A DNA stretch of 17,338 nucleotides, taken from NCBI GenBank assembly GCA_002493965.1, contig DLAP01000017.1:1-17338 (forward strand), written 5' to 3'. The notes below the pieces were generated by a model. That model did no database searches. It was not told where the DNA came from and saw only the letters and a list, made by a program, of their open reading frames with translations. Every line of letters begins with the position of its first letter. Position 1 is the stretch's first letter. A program made the translations under genes and the position numbers. Shown one piece after another: positions 1 to 7,900 of this stretch. The stretch is from Clostridiales bacterium UBA7044 (GTDB taxonomy: Bacteria; Bacillota; Clostridia; Oscillospirales; Oscillospiraceae).

Positions 1-138
1 CGGGCGATTATTGAGCGCTTACGAACTGCCCAGTGGGCAGTTCCGGCAGCCAGTTCAAAAACTGGCCGCATCCTTACGGATTGTCCCAAGGACAATCCGG
101 CCATCGAGTCCTATATTGTCCACCAAATCAACTCCTGA
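1..138 (+). CDS. possible C-terminal end of an unidentified protein, cut by the window edge
   Basis: Frame 1 is open from the first base to a TGA at 136-138, giving 45 residues that end in NPAIESYIVHQINS. The stop is followed at once by a good terminator, which is what the end of a real gene looks like. Against it, the frame is crowded with three perfect inverted repeats at 23-98, its third-position GC is about 58 percent, which looks lower than in the genes to its right, and a 45-codon open frame is not rare by chance. I recognise no family. It may be a gene end, or it may be a non-coding structured transcript that happens to be open in this frame. Confidence 0.3.
   Translation, partial: RAIIERLRTAQWAVPAASSKTGRILTDCPKDNPAIESYIVHQINS
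23..98 (+). repeat. three consecutive perfect hairpins
   Basis: Hairpin 1 pairs GAACTGCCC (23-31) with GGGCAGTTC (35-43) around AGT. Hairpin 2 pairs GCCAGTT (49-55) with AACTGGC (60-66) around CAAA. Hairpin 3 pairs GGATTGTCC (78-86) with GGACAATCC (90-98) around CAA. All stems are perfect and 7 to 9 bp long. A further copy of ATTGTCC at 115-121 could compete for GGACAAT (90-96), so the last hairpin has an alternative partner. They could be part of a structured RNA ending in the terminator at 131-168, or binding sites or a mobile-element end. No named RNA family is recognised. Confidence 0.7.
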
Positions 139-168
139 AATCTCCAAGATTTCGGGGGTTTTCTTTTG
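131..168 (+). terminator. Rho-independent terminator
   Basis: The arms 131-143 and 147-159 pair over 13 positions, including two G-T pairs, around a CCA loop, and are followed by a T-rich run at 159-168. It ends whatever transcript enters from the left edge and isolates the sugar operon to the right. Confidence 0.85.
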
Positions 169-232
169 TTTCCATAACCTTTTCCCGGCATCTTCTGTTC
201 CTGTCAAATATTGCCTATTTTTGTTAAACCAG

Positions 233-261
233 TTGACAAATTAGCAGAGAAATGGTACAGT
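233..261 (+). promoter_or_regulatory. sigma-A type promoter of the isomerase-kinase operon
   Basis: A perfect -35 TTGACA (233-238) is followed after 17 bp by TACAGT (256-261), four of six matches to TATAAT. Transcription would start near 268, leaving a leader of about 93 nt before the isomerase start. No convincing operator palindrome was seen in the leader, although a regulator gene lies downstream. Confidence 0.75.
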
Positions 262-345
262 ATTGCTATGGATTTACACGGTGATTCTGTGCAGCATTTC
301 GTGATATTCCAATCCCCTGCCTTATGCGCGGATGCAACCTCATAC

Positions 346-352
346 AAAGGAG
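346..352 (+). promoter_or_regulatory. ribosome binding site fixing the isomerase start
   Basis: AAAGGAG lies 8 bases before the ATG at 361. The same frame runs open further upstream from 211, but that start would lie before the promoter, so this site decides for 361. Confidence 0.85.
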
Positions 353-360
353 AATCGATT

Positions 361-1047
361 ATGAAGCGTACCGAAATTAACAAGGCTCTTCGTGAGCTGG
401 AAGCCATGTGCGAGAAATACAGCTGCTATCTGCCCCCCTTCTGCCATTTTACCCCCGAGGAGTGGCAGTCCAAGGGCCATGAATATGACGAAGTTCGGGA
501 TTGCTGCCTGGGCTGGGACATCACCGACTACGGCCAGGGCGATTTCGACAAAATCGGCTTCTCCCTGATCACCATCCGCAACGGCAGCCAGATCATGAAG
601 GACAAATATCCCAAGGTCTACGCCGAGAAGCTGCTGTACCTGAAGGAGGGTCAGTACTCCCCCAACCATTTCCACTGGTACAAAACCGAAGACATCATCA
701 ACCGGGGCGGCGGAAATGTGCTGATCCGGGTCTATAATTCCAAACCCGATGAGTCCATCGACTACGACAGCGATGTGACGGTCCACACCGATGGCCGGAC
801 CTACACCGTGCCCGCCGGTACCCAGATCCGTCTGACCCCCGGCGAGTCCATTTACATCCAGCAGTATCTGTATCACGACTTTGAGGTGGAGCCTGGCACC
901 GGAAACGTGCTGCTGGGAGAGGTCAGTCAGTGCAACGATGACAGCCACGACAACCGCTTCAATCCCCCCATGGGCCGTTTCCCTGCCATTGAAGAGGACG
1001 AGGCCCCCTACCGCCTGCTGTGTACTGAGTACCCGGCAGCAAAATAA
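361..1047 (+). CDS. D-lyxose ketol-isomerase (cupin sugar isomerase)
   Basis: A 228-residue cytoplasmic enzyme of the D-lyxose isomerase family. Members interconvert D-lyxose and D-xylulose, and often also D-mannose and D-fructose, using a divalent metal in a cupin barrel. The metal ligands are visible: His103 and His105 in NHFHWYKTED, Glu110 in the same segment, and His172 in YHDFEVE. The layout HxHxxxxE plus a distal His matches the E. coli-type enzyme in spacing and overall length. The start follows AAAGGAG and a clear promoter. The gene is first in a two-gene operon, 19 bp before a PfkB sugar kinase, so its ketose product is probably phosphorylated at once. The substrate, lyxose or mannose, cannot be decided from sequence; the family call is firm. 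Confidence 0.9.
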   Translation: MKRTEINKALRELEAMCEKYSCYLPPFCHFTPEEWQSKGHEYDEVRDCCLGWDITDYGQGDFDKIGFSLITIRNGSQIMKDKYPKVYAEKLLYLKEGQYSPNHFHWYKTEDIINRGGGNVLIRVYNSKPDESIDYDSDVTVHTDGRTYTVPAGTQIRLTPGESIYIQQYLYHDFEVEPGTGNVLLGEVSQCNDDSHDNRFNPPMGRFPAIEEDEAPYRLLCTEYPAAK

Positions 1048-1066
1048 GCGTGAAAGAGGAATCACC

Positions 1067-2014
1067 ATGATTGATGTCATTGCATTAGGAGAACTTCTGA
1101 TCGATTTTGCCTCCAAGTCCACCGATGGAGACGGCTACCCCACCATGGCCGCCAACCCCGGCGGCGCTCCCGGCAATTTTCTGGCTGCCCTGAACGCCTA
1201 TGGCAAAAAGACCGCCTTTCTGGGAAAGGTAGGTGACGACACCTTCGGCCGTCTCCTGCTGGGCACATTGAACCGAGCCGGAATCGAGACAAAGGGGATT
1301 CTAGTGGACAGCTCCGTATTTACCACCCTGGCCTTTGTCACCTTTGATGCGAAGGGGGACCGCTCCTTCTCCTTCGCCCGGAAGCCCGGTGCGGATACTC
1401 AGCTAAAATGGGAGGAGGTGGACACCTCCCTCATCGACGAGGCAAAGGTGTTCCACTTTGGCACCCTGAGCCTGACGGATGAGCCGGTACGGACGGCTAC
1501 CCAAAAGTGCGTGGCCTACGCCAGGGAAAAGGGCAAGCTGATCACCTGCGACCCCAATCTGCGTATCGCTCTGTGGCCCAGCGAAGAGGCGGCTAAAGAG
1601 CAGATCCTGTGGAGCCTTCATCAGGCAGACGTGGTCAAGATCAGCGACAACGAGGTGGAATTTCTGTGGAACTGCACCCCAGAGGAGGGCGCGGAGAAGC
1701 TGCTAAAGGAATTTGGGGTCTCCCTTGCCATGGTGACGCTGGGTCCCGATGGCTGCCTGCTGAAGACGGCAAACGCCAGCTTCCGGGCCCCAAGCCCCAA
1801 GGTCCATCCCATAGACACCACCGGTGCGGGCGACATTTTTGGCGGCAGCGCCGTAGCCCGGCTGCTGGAGCTTAATAAGCCCATCGGATCGCTGACGCAG
1901 GAGGACCTGGCCTACATCGGGCGATTCGCCGCCGCTGCCGCCAGCCTGTCCACGGAGCACCCCGGCGGAATCCCCAGCATTCCTGCCAAAGAGGCGGTTC
2001 TGAACGCCATGTAG
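1067..2014 (+). CDS. PfkB-family carbohydrate kinase, fructokinase-like
   Basis: A 315-residue ribokinase/PfkB kinase that transfers phosphate from ATP to a sugar. It begins MIDVIALGELLIDF, has the first family signature near residues 32-61 (GGAPGN, then GKVGDDTFG) and the second at 250-256 (DTTGAGD), with Asp256 as the expected catalytic base and GAGD forming the anion hole. The segment DPNLRIALW is typical of fructokinases. A longer open frame from 881 is rejected because it would lie inside the upstream isomerase; the ATG at 1067 has AAGAGGA at 1054-1060. Together with the isomerase it would give D-mannose to fructose to fructose-6-phosphate, or D-lyxose to xylulose to xylulose-5-phosphate. 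Fructose, xylulose or another ketose remains open as the real substrate. Confidence 0.88.
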   Translation: MIDVIALGELLIDFASKSTDGDGYPTMAANPGGAPGNFLAALNAYGKKTAFLGKVGDDTFGRLLLGTLNRAGIETKGILVDSSVFTTLAFVTFDAKGDRSFSFARKPGADTQLKWEEVDTSLIDEAKVFHFGTLSLTDEPVRTATQKCVAYAREKGKLITCDPNLRIALWPSEEAAKEQILWSLHQADVVKISDNEVEFLWNCTPEEGAEKLLKEFGVSLAMVTLGPDGCLLKTANASFRAPSPKVHPIDTTGAGDIFGGSAVARLLELNKPIGSLTQEDLAYIGRFAAAAASLSTEHPGGIPSIPAKEAVLNAM

Positions 2015-2019
2015 CCGTT

Positions 2020-2050
2020 ATGCCCGGAGACCCCCGTCTCTGGGCATTTT
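2020..2050 (+). terminator. Rho-independent terminator of the isomerase-kinase operon
   Basis: The 12-base arms 2020-2031 and 2036-2047 pair around CCCC with one G-T pair, followed by TTTT. It lies 5 bases after the kinase stop codon. Confidence 0.9.
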
Positions 2051-2146
2051 CCTTCCCTGCCAGCTTTCGGCAGCCGGCCCGAAAAATTCTATCAACTATC
2101 CATACGGAGAAGCCCCTGTCTGAGAAAATGAAAGCGAGACTTCCCT

Positions 2147-3259
2147 ATGCCCCAAAAACCACGCAACGCTGACTATACAAAAGAATATAACCGCAAGTCC
2201 ATCCTGCGGATTCTGCGTCACAACGCCATGAGCCGGGCAGAGCTTGCCCGGGCCACGGGTCTGACCCGGGCCGCAACCTCCCTGATTGTGGACGAGCTTC
2301 TCAAAGGCGGGATCGTAACGGAGCTGGCGCCCCAGTCTGTGGGGCGGGGCCGCAGCGCCACCCCGCTGACCCTGCGGAGCGACTGCTACTATGCCCTGGC
2401 GGTGGAACTGTCCCGAGGGGGCTGCACCGTCGGGCTGTGTGACATGGCGGGCAATTTGCTGCAATGTTGCCGGCTGGCGGATCAGGATAATATGGTCTGG
2501 TTCATTGTCCAGGAGCTGAAGGGAATGCTGCAAACAGTGGATCGGGAAAAGGTGCTGGGGATCGGTATCAGCTCCCCTGGCCCCCTGGATTTGATCCGGG
2601 GCGTCATTTTGAATCCGCCTAACTTTGAGCGCTGGCATGGTGTGGAGATCCGCAGGCTCCTGTCCGAGGCTTTGGATCTGCCTGCTTATCTGGAGCATGA
2701 TGTTTCCGCCCTGGCGCTGCACCAGCTGGAGATCGGGCAGAGTAAGAATTTCATGCTGATCTATGTCACCAACGGCATCGGCGCGGCGATCATATCCGAC
2801 GGCAAGCTGCTGGGGAACTCCAAATACTTCACCGGCGAACTGGGCCATACCACGATCCGATTTGATGGCCGTCTGTGCCAGTGCGGCAACCGGGGATGCC
2901 TGGAAGCCTATGCCTCCATGCCCGCCCTGCTGGAGGGTACCGCCTTTTCTTCCTGGGCCGATCTTGTTGACAGCGTGGACCGGAATCCGGAGGCCAAGCG
3001 GCTGTTGGATCAGGAGGCCCTGTATCTGTCTGCGGGCCTGATTAACCTGCTGAATCTGATTCCTTCGGACACGATTTATCTGTCCGGCGATATCCGCTAT
3101 GGGTATGAGCTGCTGGCCCAGCGGCTTCAGCGGGAAATCAGCGCCAAGGCGCTGGACCACAGCAGGCACGATATCCAGATCCACCCATCCAGCCAGGATC
3201 CCAACGTGGGCATTCTGGCAGCGGCGGATGTGGTGTTTTCCAAGTTTTTCACAGTATGA
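2147..3259 (+). CDS. ROK-family transcriptional regulator
   Basis: A 370-residue protein of the ROK repressor class (NagC/XylR-like). Residues 15-60 form a winged helix-turn-helix (MSRAELARATGLTRAATSL), followed by a sugar-kinase-like ROK domain. The ROK zinc site is present: His234 in GELGHTTI and Cys244, Cys246 and Cys251 in CQCGNRGC, with Glu253 after it. The DxGGT phosphate-binding motif of true ROK kinases is missing where the fold starts (YYALAVELSRGG), so it should sense sugar rather than phosphorylate it. It lies directly after the isomerase-kinase operon in the same direction and is the best candidate regulator of it; that is inference. The ATG at 2147 has only a weak purine stretch before it, so expression is probably low. 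Confidence 0.92.
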   Translation: MPQKPRNADYTKEYNRKSILRILRHNAMSRAELARATGLTRAATSLIVDELLKGGIVTELAPQSVGRGRSATPLTLRSDCYYALAVELSRGGCTVGLCDMAGNLLQCCRLADQDNMVWFIVQELKGMLQTVDREKVLGIGISSPGPLDLIRGVILNPPNFERWHGVEIRRLLSEALDLPAYLEHDVSALALHQLEIGQSKNFMLIYVTNGIGAAIISDGKLLGNSKYFTGELGHTTIRFDGRLCQCGNRGCLEAYASMPALLEGTAFSSWADLVDSVDRNPEAKRLLDQEALYLSAGLINLLNLIPSDTIYLSGDIRYGYELLAQRLQREISAKALDHSRHDIQIHPSSQDPNVGILAAADVVFSKFFTV

Positions 3260-3296
3260 ACGGAACTGCGGTCATCCCATCCTGTGGATCAATTGG

Positions 3297-3348
3297 AAAA
3301 TCCCCGGCGGTTCCTCCCTCTCCTGGAGGAACCGCCGGGGATTTTTTT
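3297..3348. terminator. strong bidirectional terminator between convergent genes
   Basis: A perfect 17-bp stem (3301-3317 with 3325-3341) around a 7-base loop is followed by seven Ts on the plus strand and preceded by AAAA (3297-3300), which gives Us on the minus transcript. It can stop the ROK gene from the left and the MATE gene from the right. Confidence 0.93.
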
Positions 3349-3401
3349 GCTTTATGAATCCTGTACAAAGCTTCTCTTCCGCTTCAATATGGCTTTGGCG
3401 T

Positions 3402-4778
3402 TCACTTTCTCTCCAGATTTTCGCCCTCCAGCCGGAAGATCCTGCGCAGCATCACCAGAGCCGCAGCGGCCATAATCACTTCCGTGATCAGCTGGGCAAA
3501 GGGCAGGCCATACAGGGGATATACCGCGTTCATGAGAAACAGCAGGGGAATTTCCAGCGCAACCTTCCGGGCAATGGCGAAAATGAGGGCATTTTTGCCC
3601 ATCCCCAGGGCCTGGAATACGCCTACCGCCAGGAAGTCCACGCACATAAACGTGCTGCCCAGACACATGACCCGCAGAAACCGGGCGCCATAGTCCACAA
3701 TCTCCGGATTCTTCATAAACAGCCGGATCAGCCCGGGCGCACCCAGGAAGTACCCCAGGGTCACTGTCAGCATGAAGGGTACCACGATACCCCCGGCAAA
3801 GAGAATGGATTTTTTCATCCGCTTCCGGTTGCCGCTGGAATAGTTATAGCTGACCAGGGGCATGATGCCCTGGGAAAAGCCCAGCCCCATCTGCATAGGG
3901 ATCATATTCAGCTTCTGGGCCACACCCATGGCCGCCACGGCGGATGCGCCGAAGGCGGCGGTGAAATTATTGAGGATGGTGGAACCCACCACGTTCAGCA
4001 GGTTCTGGATGGAAGCTGGGACGCCTACCGCGAAAATTCCCAGCACCACATCCGCGCTCAGGCTCTTCAGCTTGCGAACATCCATACATACGAAGGTCTT
4101 GCCCTTCTTCACCCGGGCCAGAATCAGGAAATAGCCGCAGGCAGCGCAATTGGACACGAAAGTGGCAAGGCCCGCCCCCGCCGCGCCCATGTTCAATCCC
4201 CAGGGGAGAATGAAGATCGGGTCCAGGACAATATTCAGCAGGCAGCCGCTCATGGTTCCGATGCTGGCATGGAGGGACGCCCCCTCACTGCGAACCAGGT
4301 AAGCCTGGACCACGTTCAAAATGGCGGGCATGGCCCCGCAGCAGACGGTCCAGAACATATAGTGGGAGGTGGCTTCCCGGGTCATTTCGTCCGCCCCCAG
4401 CAGCCCCAGCAGGGGCGTCCGGAACACCGTGCAAAGCAGAGAGAACAGCAGTCCGCTTATCAGCGCACCATAGAAGCCGAAGGCAGAGCATCTTCTCACT
4501 TTTTCGTGATCTCCGCTGCCCAGGCTTCGGCTCATCATGCTGGAAGTTCCCACGCCAAAAAGGTTATTCACCGCATTGAACGCCAGCATGACGGGATATA
4601 CCAGCGTCACCGCCGCGTTTTGGATGGGGTCGTTCAGCATTCCCACGAAAAAGGTATCGGCCAAATTGTAGACGATGGTCACAAGGGAACTGACCACAAT
4701 GGGAATGGACAGCTGGATCACCGCCTTGGGAATGGGCATTTCTTCAAATAAATAGGTCTTGTCTTTTTTCTGGGCCAT
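3402..4778 (-). CDS. MATE family efflux transporter
   Basis: A 458-residue inner-membrane protein with alternating hydrophobic segments, consistent with the 12 helices of MATE antiporters. These export cationic drugs, dyes or metabolites in exchange for Na+ or H+. The N-terminal half carries the family-type sequence IPIVVSSLVTIVYNLADTFFVG near residues 25-46 and NNLFGVGTSSMMSRSLGSGD near 70-90. The second half repeats the layout (SIQNLLNVVGSTILNN, then MGLGFSQGIMPLVSYNYSSGN). The ATG follows GGAGG, and the gene has its own promoter at 4813-4841, so it is a single-gene unit. Its substrate cannot be read from sequence. A long open frame on the opposite strand is only its shadow. Confidence 0.95.
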   Translation of the reverse strand: MAQKKDKTYLFEEMPIPKAVIQLSIPIVVSSLVTIVYNLADTFFVGMLNDPIQNAAVTLVYPVMLAFNAVNNLFGVGTSSMMSRSLGSGDHEKVRRCSAFGFYGALISGLLFSLLCTVFRTPLLGLLGADEMTREATSHYMFWTVCCGAMPAILNVVQAYLVRSEGASLHASIGTMSGCLLNIVLDPIFILPWGLNMGAAGAGLATFVSNCAACGYFLILARVKKGKTFVCMDVRKLKSLSADVVLGIFAVGVPASIQNLLNVVGSTILNNFTAAFGASAVAAMGVAQKLNMIPMQMGLGFSQGIMPLVSYNYSSGNRKRMKKSILFAGGIVVPFMLTVTLGYFLGAPGLIRLFMKNPEIVDYGARFLRVMCLGSTFMCVDFLAVGVFQALGMGKNALIFAIARKVALEIPLLFLMNAVYPLYGLPFAQLITEVIMAAAALVMLRRIFRLEGENLERK

Positions 4779-4812
4779 TGCCTCTGCCTCCGTTTTTTGA
4801 TCACTGGCATAT

Positions 4813-4841
4813 AGTATAGCGGATTCTTTTTATAAATGCAA
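4813..4841 (-). promoter_or_regulatory. sigma-A type promoter of the MATE gene
   Basis: Read on the minus strand: TTGCAT (4836-4841), 17 bp, TATACT (4813-4818). The start would be near 4806, about 28 bases before the ATG. The same hexamers and spacing recur at 12390-12418. Confidence 0.85.
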
Positions 4842-4891
4842 GCGTCCACCGCCGCCCGCCGATGGAATCGGTATTTTTAGCTCCACGAGAA

Positions 4892-4932
4892 GAGTTCCGA
4901 TCATTCCGTTTTCCCTGGAATCATCGGAACTC
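4892..4932 (-). terminator. long hairpin after the activase gene, probable terminator
   Basis: Sixteen-base arms (4892-4907 and 4917-4932) pair with one mismatch around a 9-base loop, starting 4 bases after the activase stop. On the minus strand the following bases TTCTCG make a poor U-tract, while the plus strand has a run of Ts after it. It may act in both directions or mainly protect the 3' end of the mRNA. Confidence 0.6.
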
Positions 4933-4936
4933 CTTT

Positions 4937-7900
4937 TTATGTGGTTACTTCTTCCCCTTCCTTGTCCTCCGAAAGAGTCTGCGCAAGGTTCTTTTGGGCC
5001 ACCGACAGCATGAGCTTGATCCGGTTGAGCTGGTTGACTTCCGAAGCGCCAGGGTCATAGTCCACGGCGGAGATATTCGCCTGGGGGTAGGCTTTCCGCA
5101 GGACCTTGATAACGCCCTTGCCCACCACATGATTGGGCAGGCACGCAAAGGGCTGGATGCAGATGATATTGGGAATTCCGCTTCTCAGCAGCTCCACCAT
5201 CTCCCCTGTCAGGAACCAGCCTTCCCCGTACTGGTTGCCCAGGGAGAGGAAGGGCTTGGTCATCTCCGCGATTTCCTCAATGGGCGCCGGCGCTTCAAAC
5301 CGGTGGCTCTTGGATAGCGCCTTGATGGCCGGACGACGGACCGCCCGTATTAGCTTCACGGCGGCGTTGGCCGTAAACTCTGCGGTTCCCTTCGCGCCTA
5401 AAAATTCGTGCTTGTACGCGCCATTATATACGCTGTAGTTGAAGAAGTCCATCATGTCCGGCACAATGGCCTCCGCCCCTTCCCGTTCCAGCAGCTCCAC
5501 CACGTGGTTGTTGGCCAGGGGCATATACTTAACCAGGATTTCTCCCACCACGCCTACCCGGGGTTTTCTCAGAGTTTCGTCAATGGGCAGGGTGTCAAAA
5601 GCCTCCACGATCCCGCCGCAAACCTTACCGAATTTCCAGGTGGTTTTGGGATTGACCAGGGAGTCCACGCAGATGTCCCGCCACTTCTCATGCAGGGCAT
5701 TGGCAGAGCCGGGTTCCAGCTCATAGGGCCGGACCCGGTACAGGCACCGCAGGAACAGATCGCCGTAAACCAGGCCCCGCAGAGCGTCCTTCAGAAGTCC
5801 CGGGGTAATGCGGAACCCCTCGTTTTTCTCCATGCCGTTGGCATTGAGGGAAATCACGGGGATATGGCTTAAGTCCGCCTTATCCAGCGCCCGGCGGATA
5901 AAGCCCACATAGTTGCTGGCCCGGCAGCAGCCGCCGGTCTGGCTCATAAAGATGGCGAGTTTGTCGGTGTCGTATTTTCCCGACAGCACCGCCTCCATGA
6001 TCTGCCCCACCACCGTAATGGAGGGGTAGCAGGCGTCATTGTTGACGTACTTTAGTCCCGTGTCAATGGCGGTGCGGTCGTCGTTGCTGAGCACCACCAC
6101 GTTGTAGCCATGTCTGCGGAACACCGGCTCCAGAATATCAAAGTGAATGGGGCTCATCTGGGGCGCCAGGATGGTGTAGCCCGCCTTGCGCATCTCCTCG
6201 GTGAACTCCGCCCGGCGATACTGCATGGGCTGGGCCTGAGCCAGGATTCCCTTCTTCTCCCGCATCTTCATGGCAGCCATCAGACTGCGGATCCGAATGC
6301 GGACAGCGCCCAGGTTGTTCACCTCGTCGATTTTCAGCAAGGTGTACAGCTTGTTGCTGTCCTCTAAGATTTCGCTGACCTGATCCGTGGTAACAGCGTC
6401 CAGGCCGCAGCCGAAGGAATTGAGCTGAATCAGCTCCAGGTCGTTGCGCTGGGAGATGTACTCCGCGGCGGCGTACAGCCGGGAGTGGTAGACCCATTGA
6501 TCCAGCACCCGCAGCTTCTGCCCCTTGCAGGTATCCAGAGGGAGGCTGTCCTCCGTAAAGACCGTCAGGCCGTAGGCAGCGATCAGTTCCGCAATGCCGT
6601 GGTTCACCTCCGGGTCTAAGTGATAAGGCCGTCCCGCCAGAACAATGCCCTTGCCGCCCCGGGATTCCATTTCCGCCAGGGTTTGCTCTCCCTTCCGACG
6701 GATATCCGCCTTGGCGCTGCGCTGTTCCTCCCAAGCCAGGGCAGCTGCATTTCGCACCTCGTTTTCAGAAATGTCCCAGGTTTCCTTACACAGCCGCACC
6801 AGCCGGTCGGCGGCGGTCTTCTCGCTGGTAAAGGCCATAAAGGGACGGATGTACCGAACGGAGCCGTCCGCCACCGCTTCCACATTGTTTTTCAGATTTT
6901 CCGCGTAGGACACTACCATGGGGCAGTTGTAGTGGTTCTGGGCATTGGGGTTTTCCTGATGCTCATAGAACACGCAGGGGTGGAATATGGTCTTCACGCC
7001 CTTGTTTACCAGCCACTGCACATGGCCGTGGGCCAGCTTTGCCGGGTAGCACTCCGACTCCGAGGGAATGGAGTCCATGCCCAACTCGTAGATCTTCCGG
7101 GTGGAGAAGGGGGACAGGATCACCCGGAACCCCAGTTCCCGGAAAAACGTGGCCCAGAAAGGATAGTTTTCATAAAGATTCAGCACTCTGGGGATGCCGA
7201 TAGTGCCTCTGGGGGCATCCTTTTCGGGCAGGGATGGATAGTGGAGTATACGCTTGCGCTTATATTCCAGCAGGTTGGGGGCTGATTTGCTTTCCTCCGT
7301 GCTGCCCAGGCCCTTTTCGCAGCGGTTGCCTGTGATATGGCTCCTGCCCCCGGAAAAGGTGCTTACCGTGAGCATACAGTTATTGGCGCAGCCCCCGCAC
7401 CGGCGGGTAGAGGAGGAATAGGTCAAAGACAGGATATCGTCCATGGGCAGCATGGTGCTCTCCTGGCCCGTATAATTGGCCCGGGCCACCAGCGCCGCGC
7501 CGAAGGCACCCATCAGGCCGGAAATATCCGGGCAGGTTGCCTCCACCCCGGCGATTTTCTCAAAGGCCCGAAGCACCGCCTGATTGTAGAAGGTGCCCCC
7601 CTGGACCACGATATGCCGTCCCAGGTCGTTGGCACAGGATAGCTTGATCACCTTAAACAGAGCGTTCTTAATAACGGAATAGGCAAGGCCCGCCGAAATA
7701 TCGGCCACCTCCGCCCCTTCTTTCTGGGCCTGCTTGACGTTGGAGTTCATAAACACCGTGCATCGGGTACCCAGGTCCACCGGGTGCCGTCCATGGCAGG
7801 CAAGCGCCGCAAATTCCTCCGCAGTATAACCCAGGGAACTGGCAAAGTTCTCAATAAAGGAGCCGCAGCCGGAGGAGCAGGCTTCGTTGAGCATGATGGA

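Noticed and set aside
90..125. tRNA-like 3' end: GGACAAT and ATTGTCC could form a 7-bp acceptor stem, followed by ACCA, with ATCGAGTCC resembling a T-loop
   Set aside because: The stretch is far too short for a tRNA, the supposed T-stem halves do not pair, and no D or anticodon arm fits between them.
211..360. Longer N-terminus for the lyxose isomerase starting at 211
   Set aside because: The promoter (233-261) and the ribosome site (346-352) lie inside it, and the family begins at the chosen ATG.
340..1122. Minus-strand open frame of 260 residues opposite the isomerase
   Set aside because: It is the antisense of a gene with clear catalytic residues, has no ribosome site, and its long Val/Leu/Gly-rich composition is typical of GC-rich shadow frames.
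3099..4751. Plus-strand open frame of 550 residues opposite the MATE gene
   Set aside because: It starts inside the ROK gene in another frame, runs through the strong terminator at 3297-3348, and its His/Gln-rich composition shows it is the complement of a membrane-protein gene.
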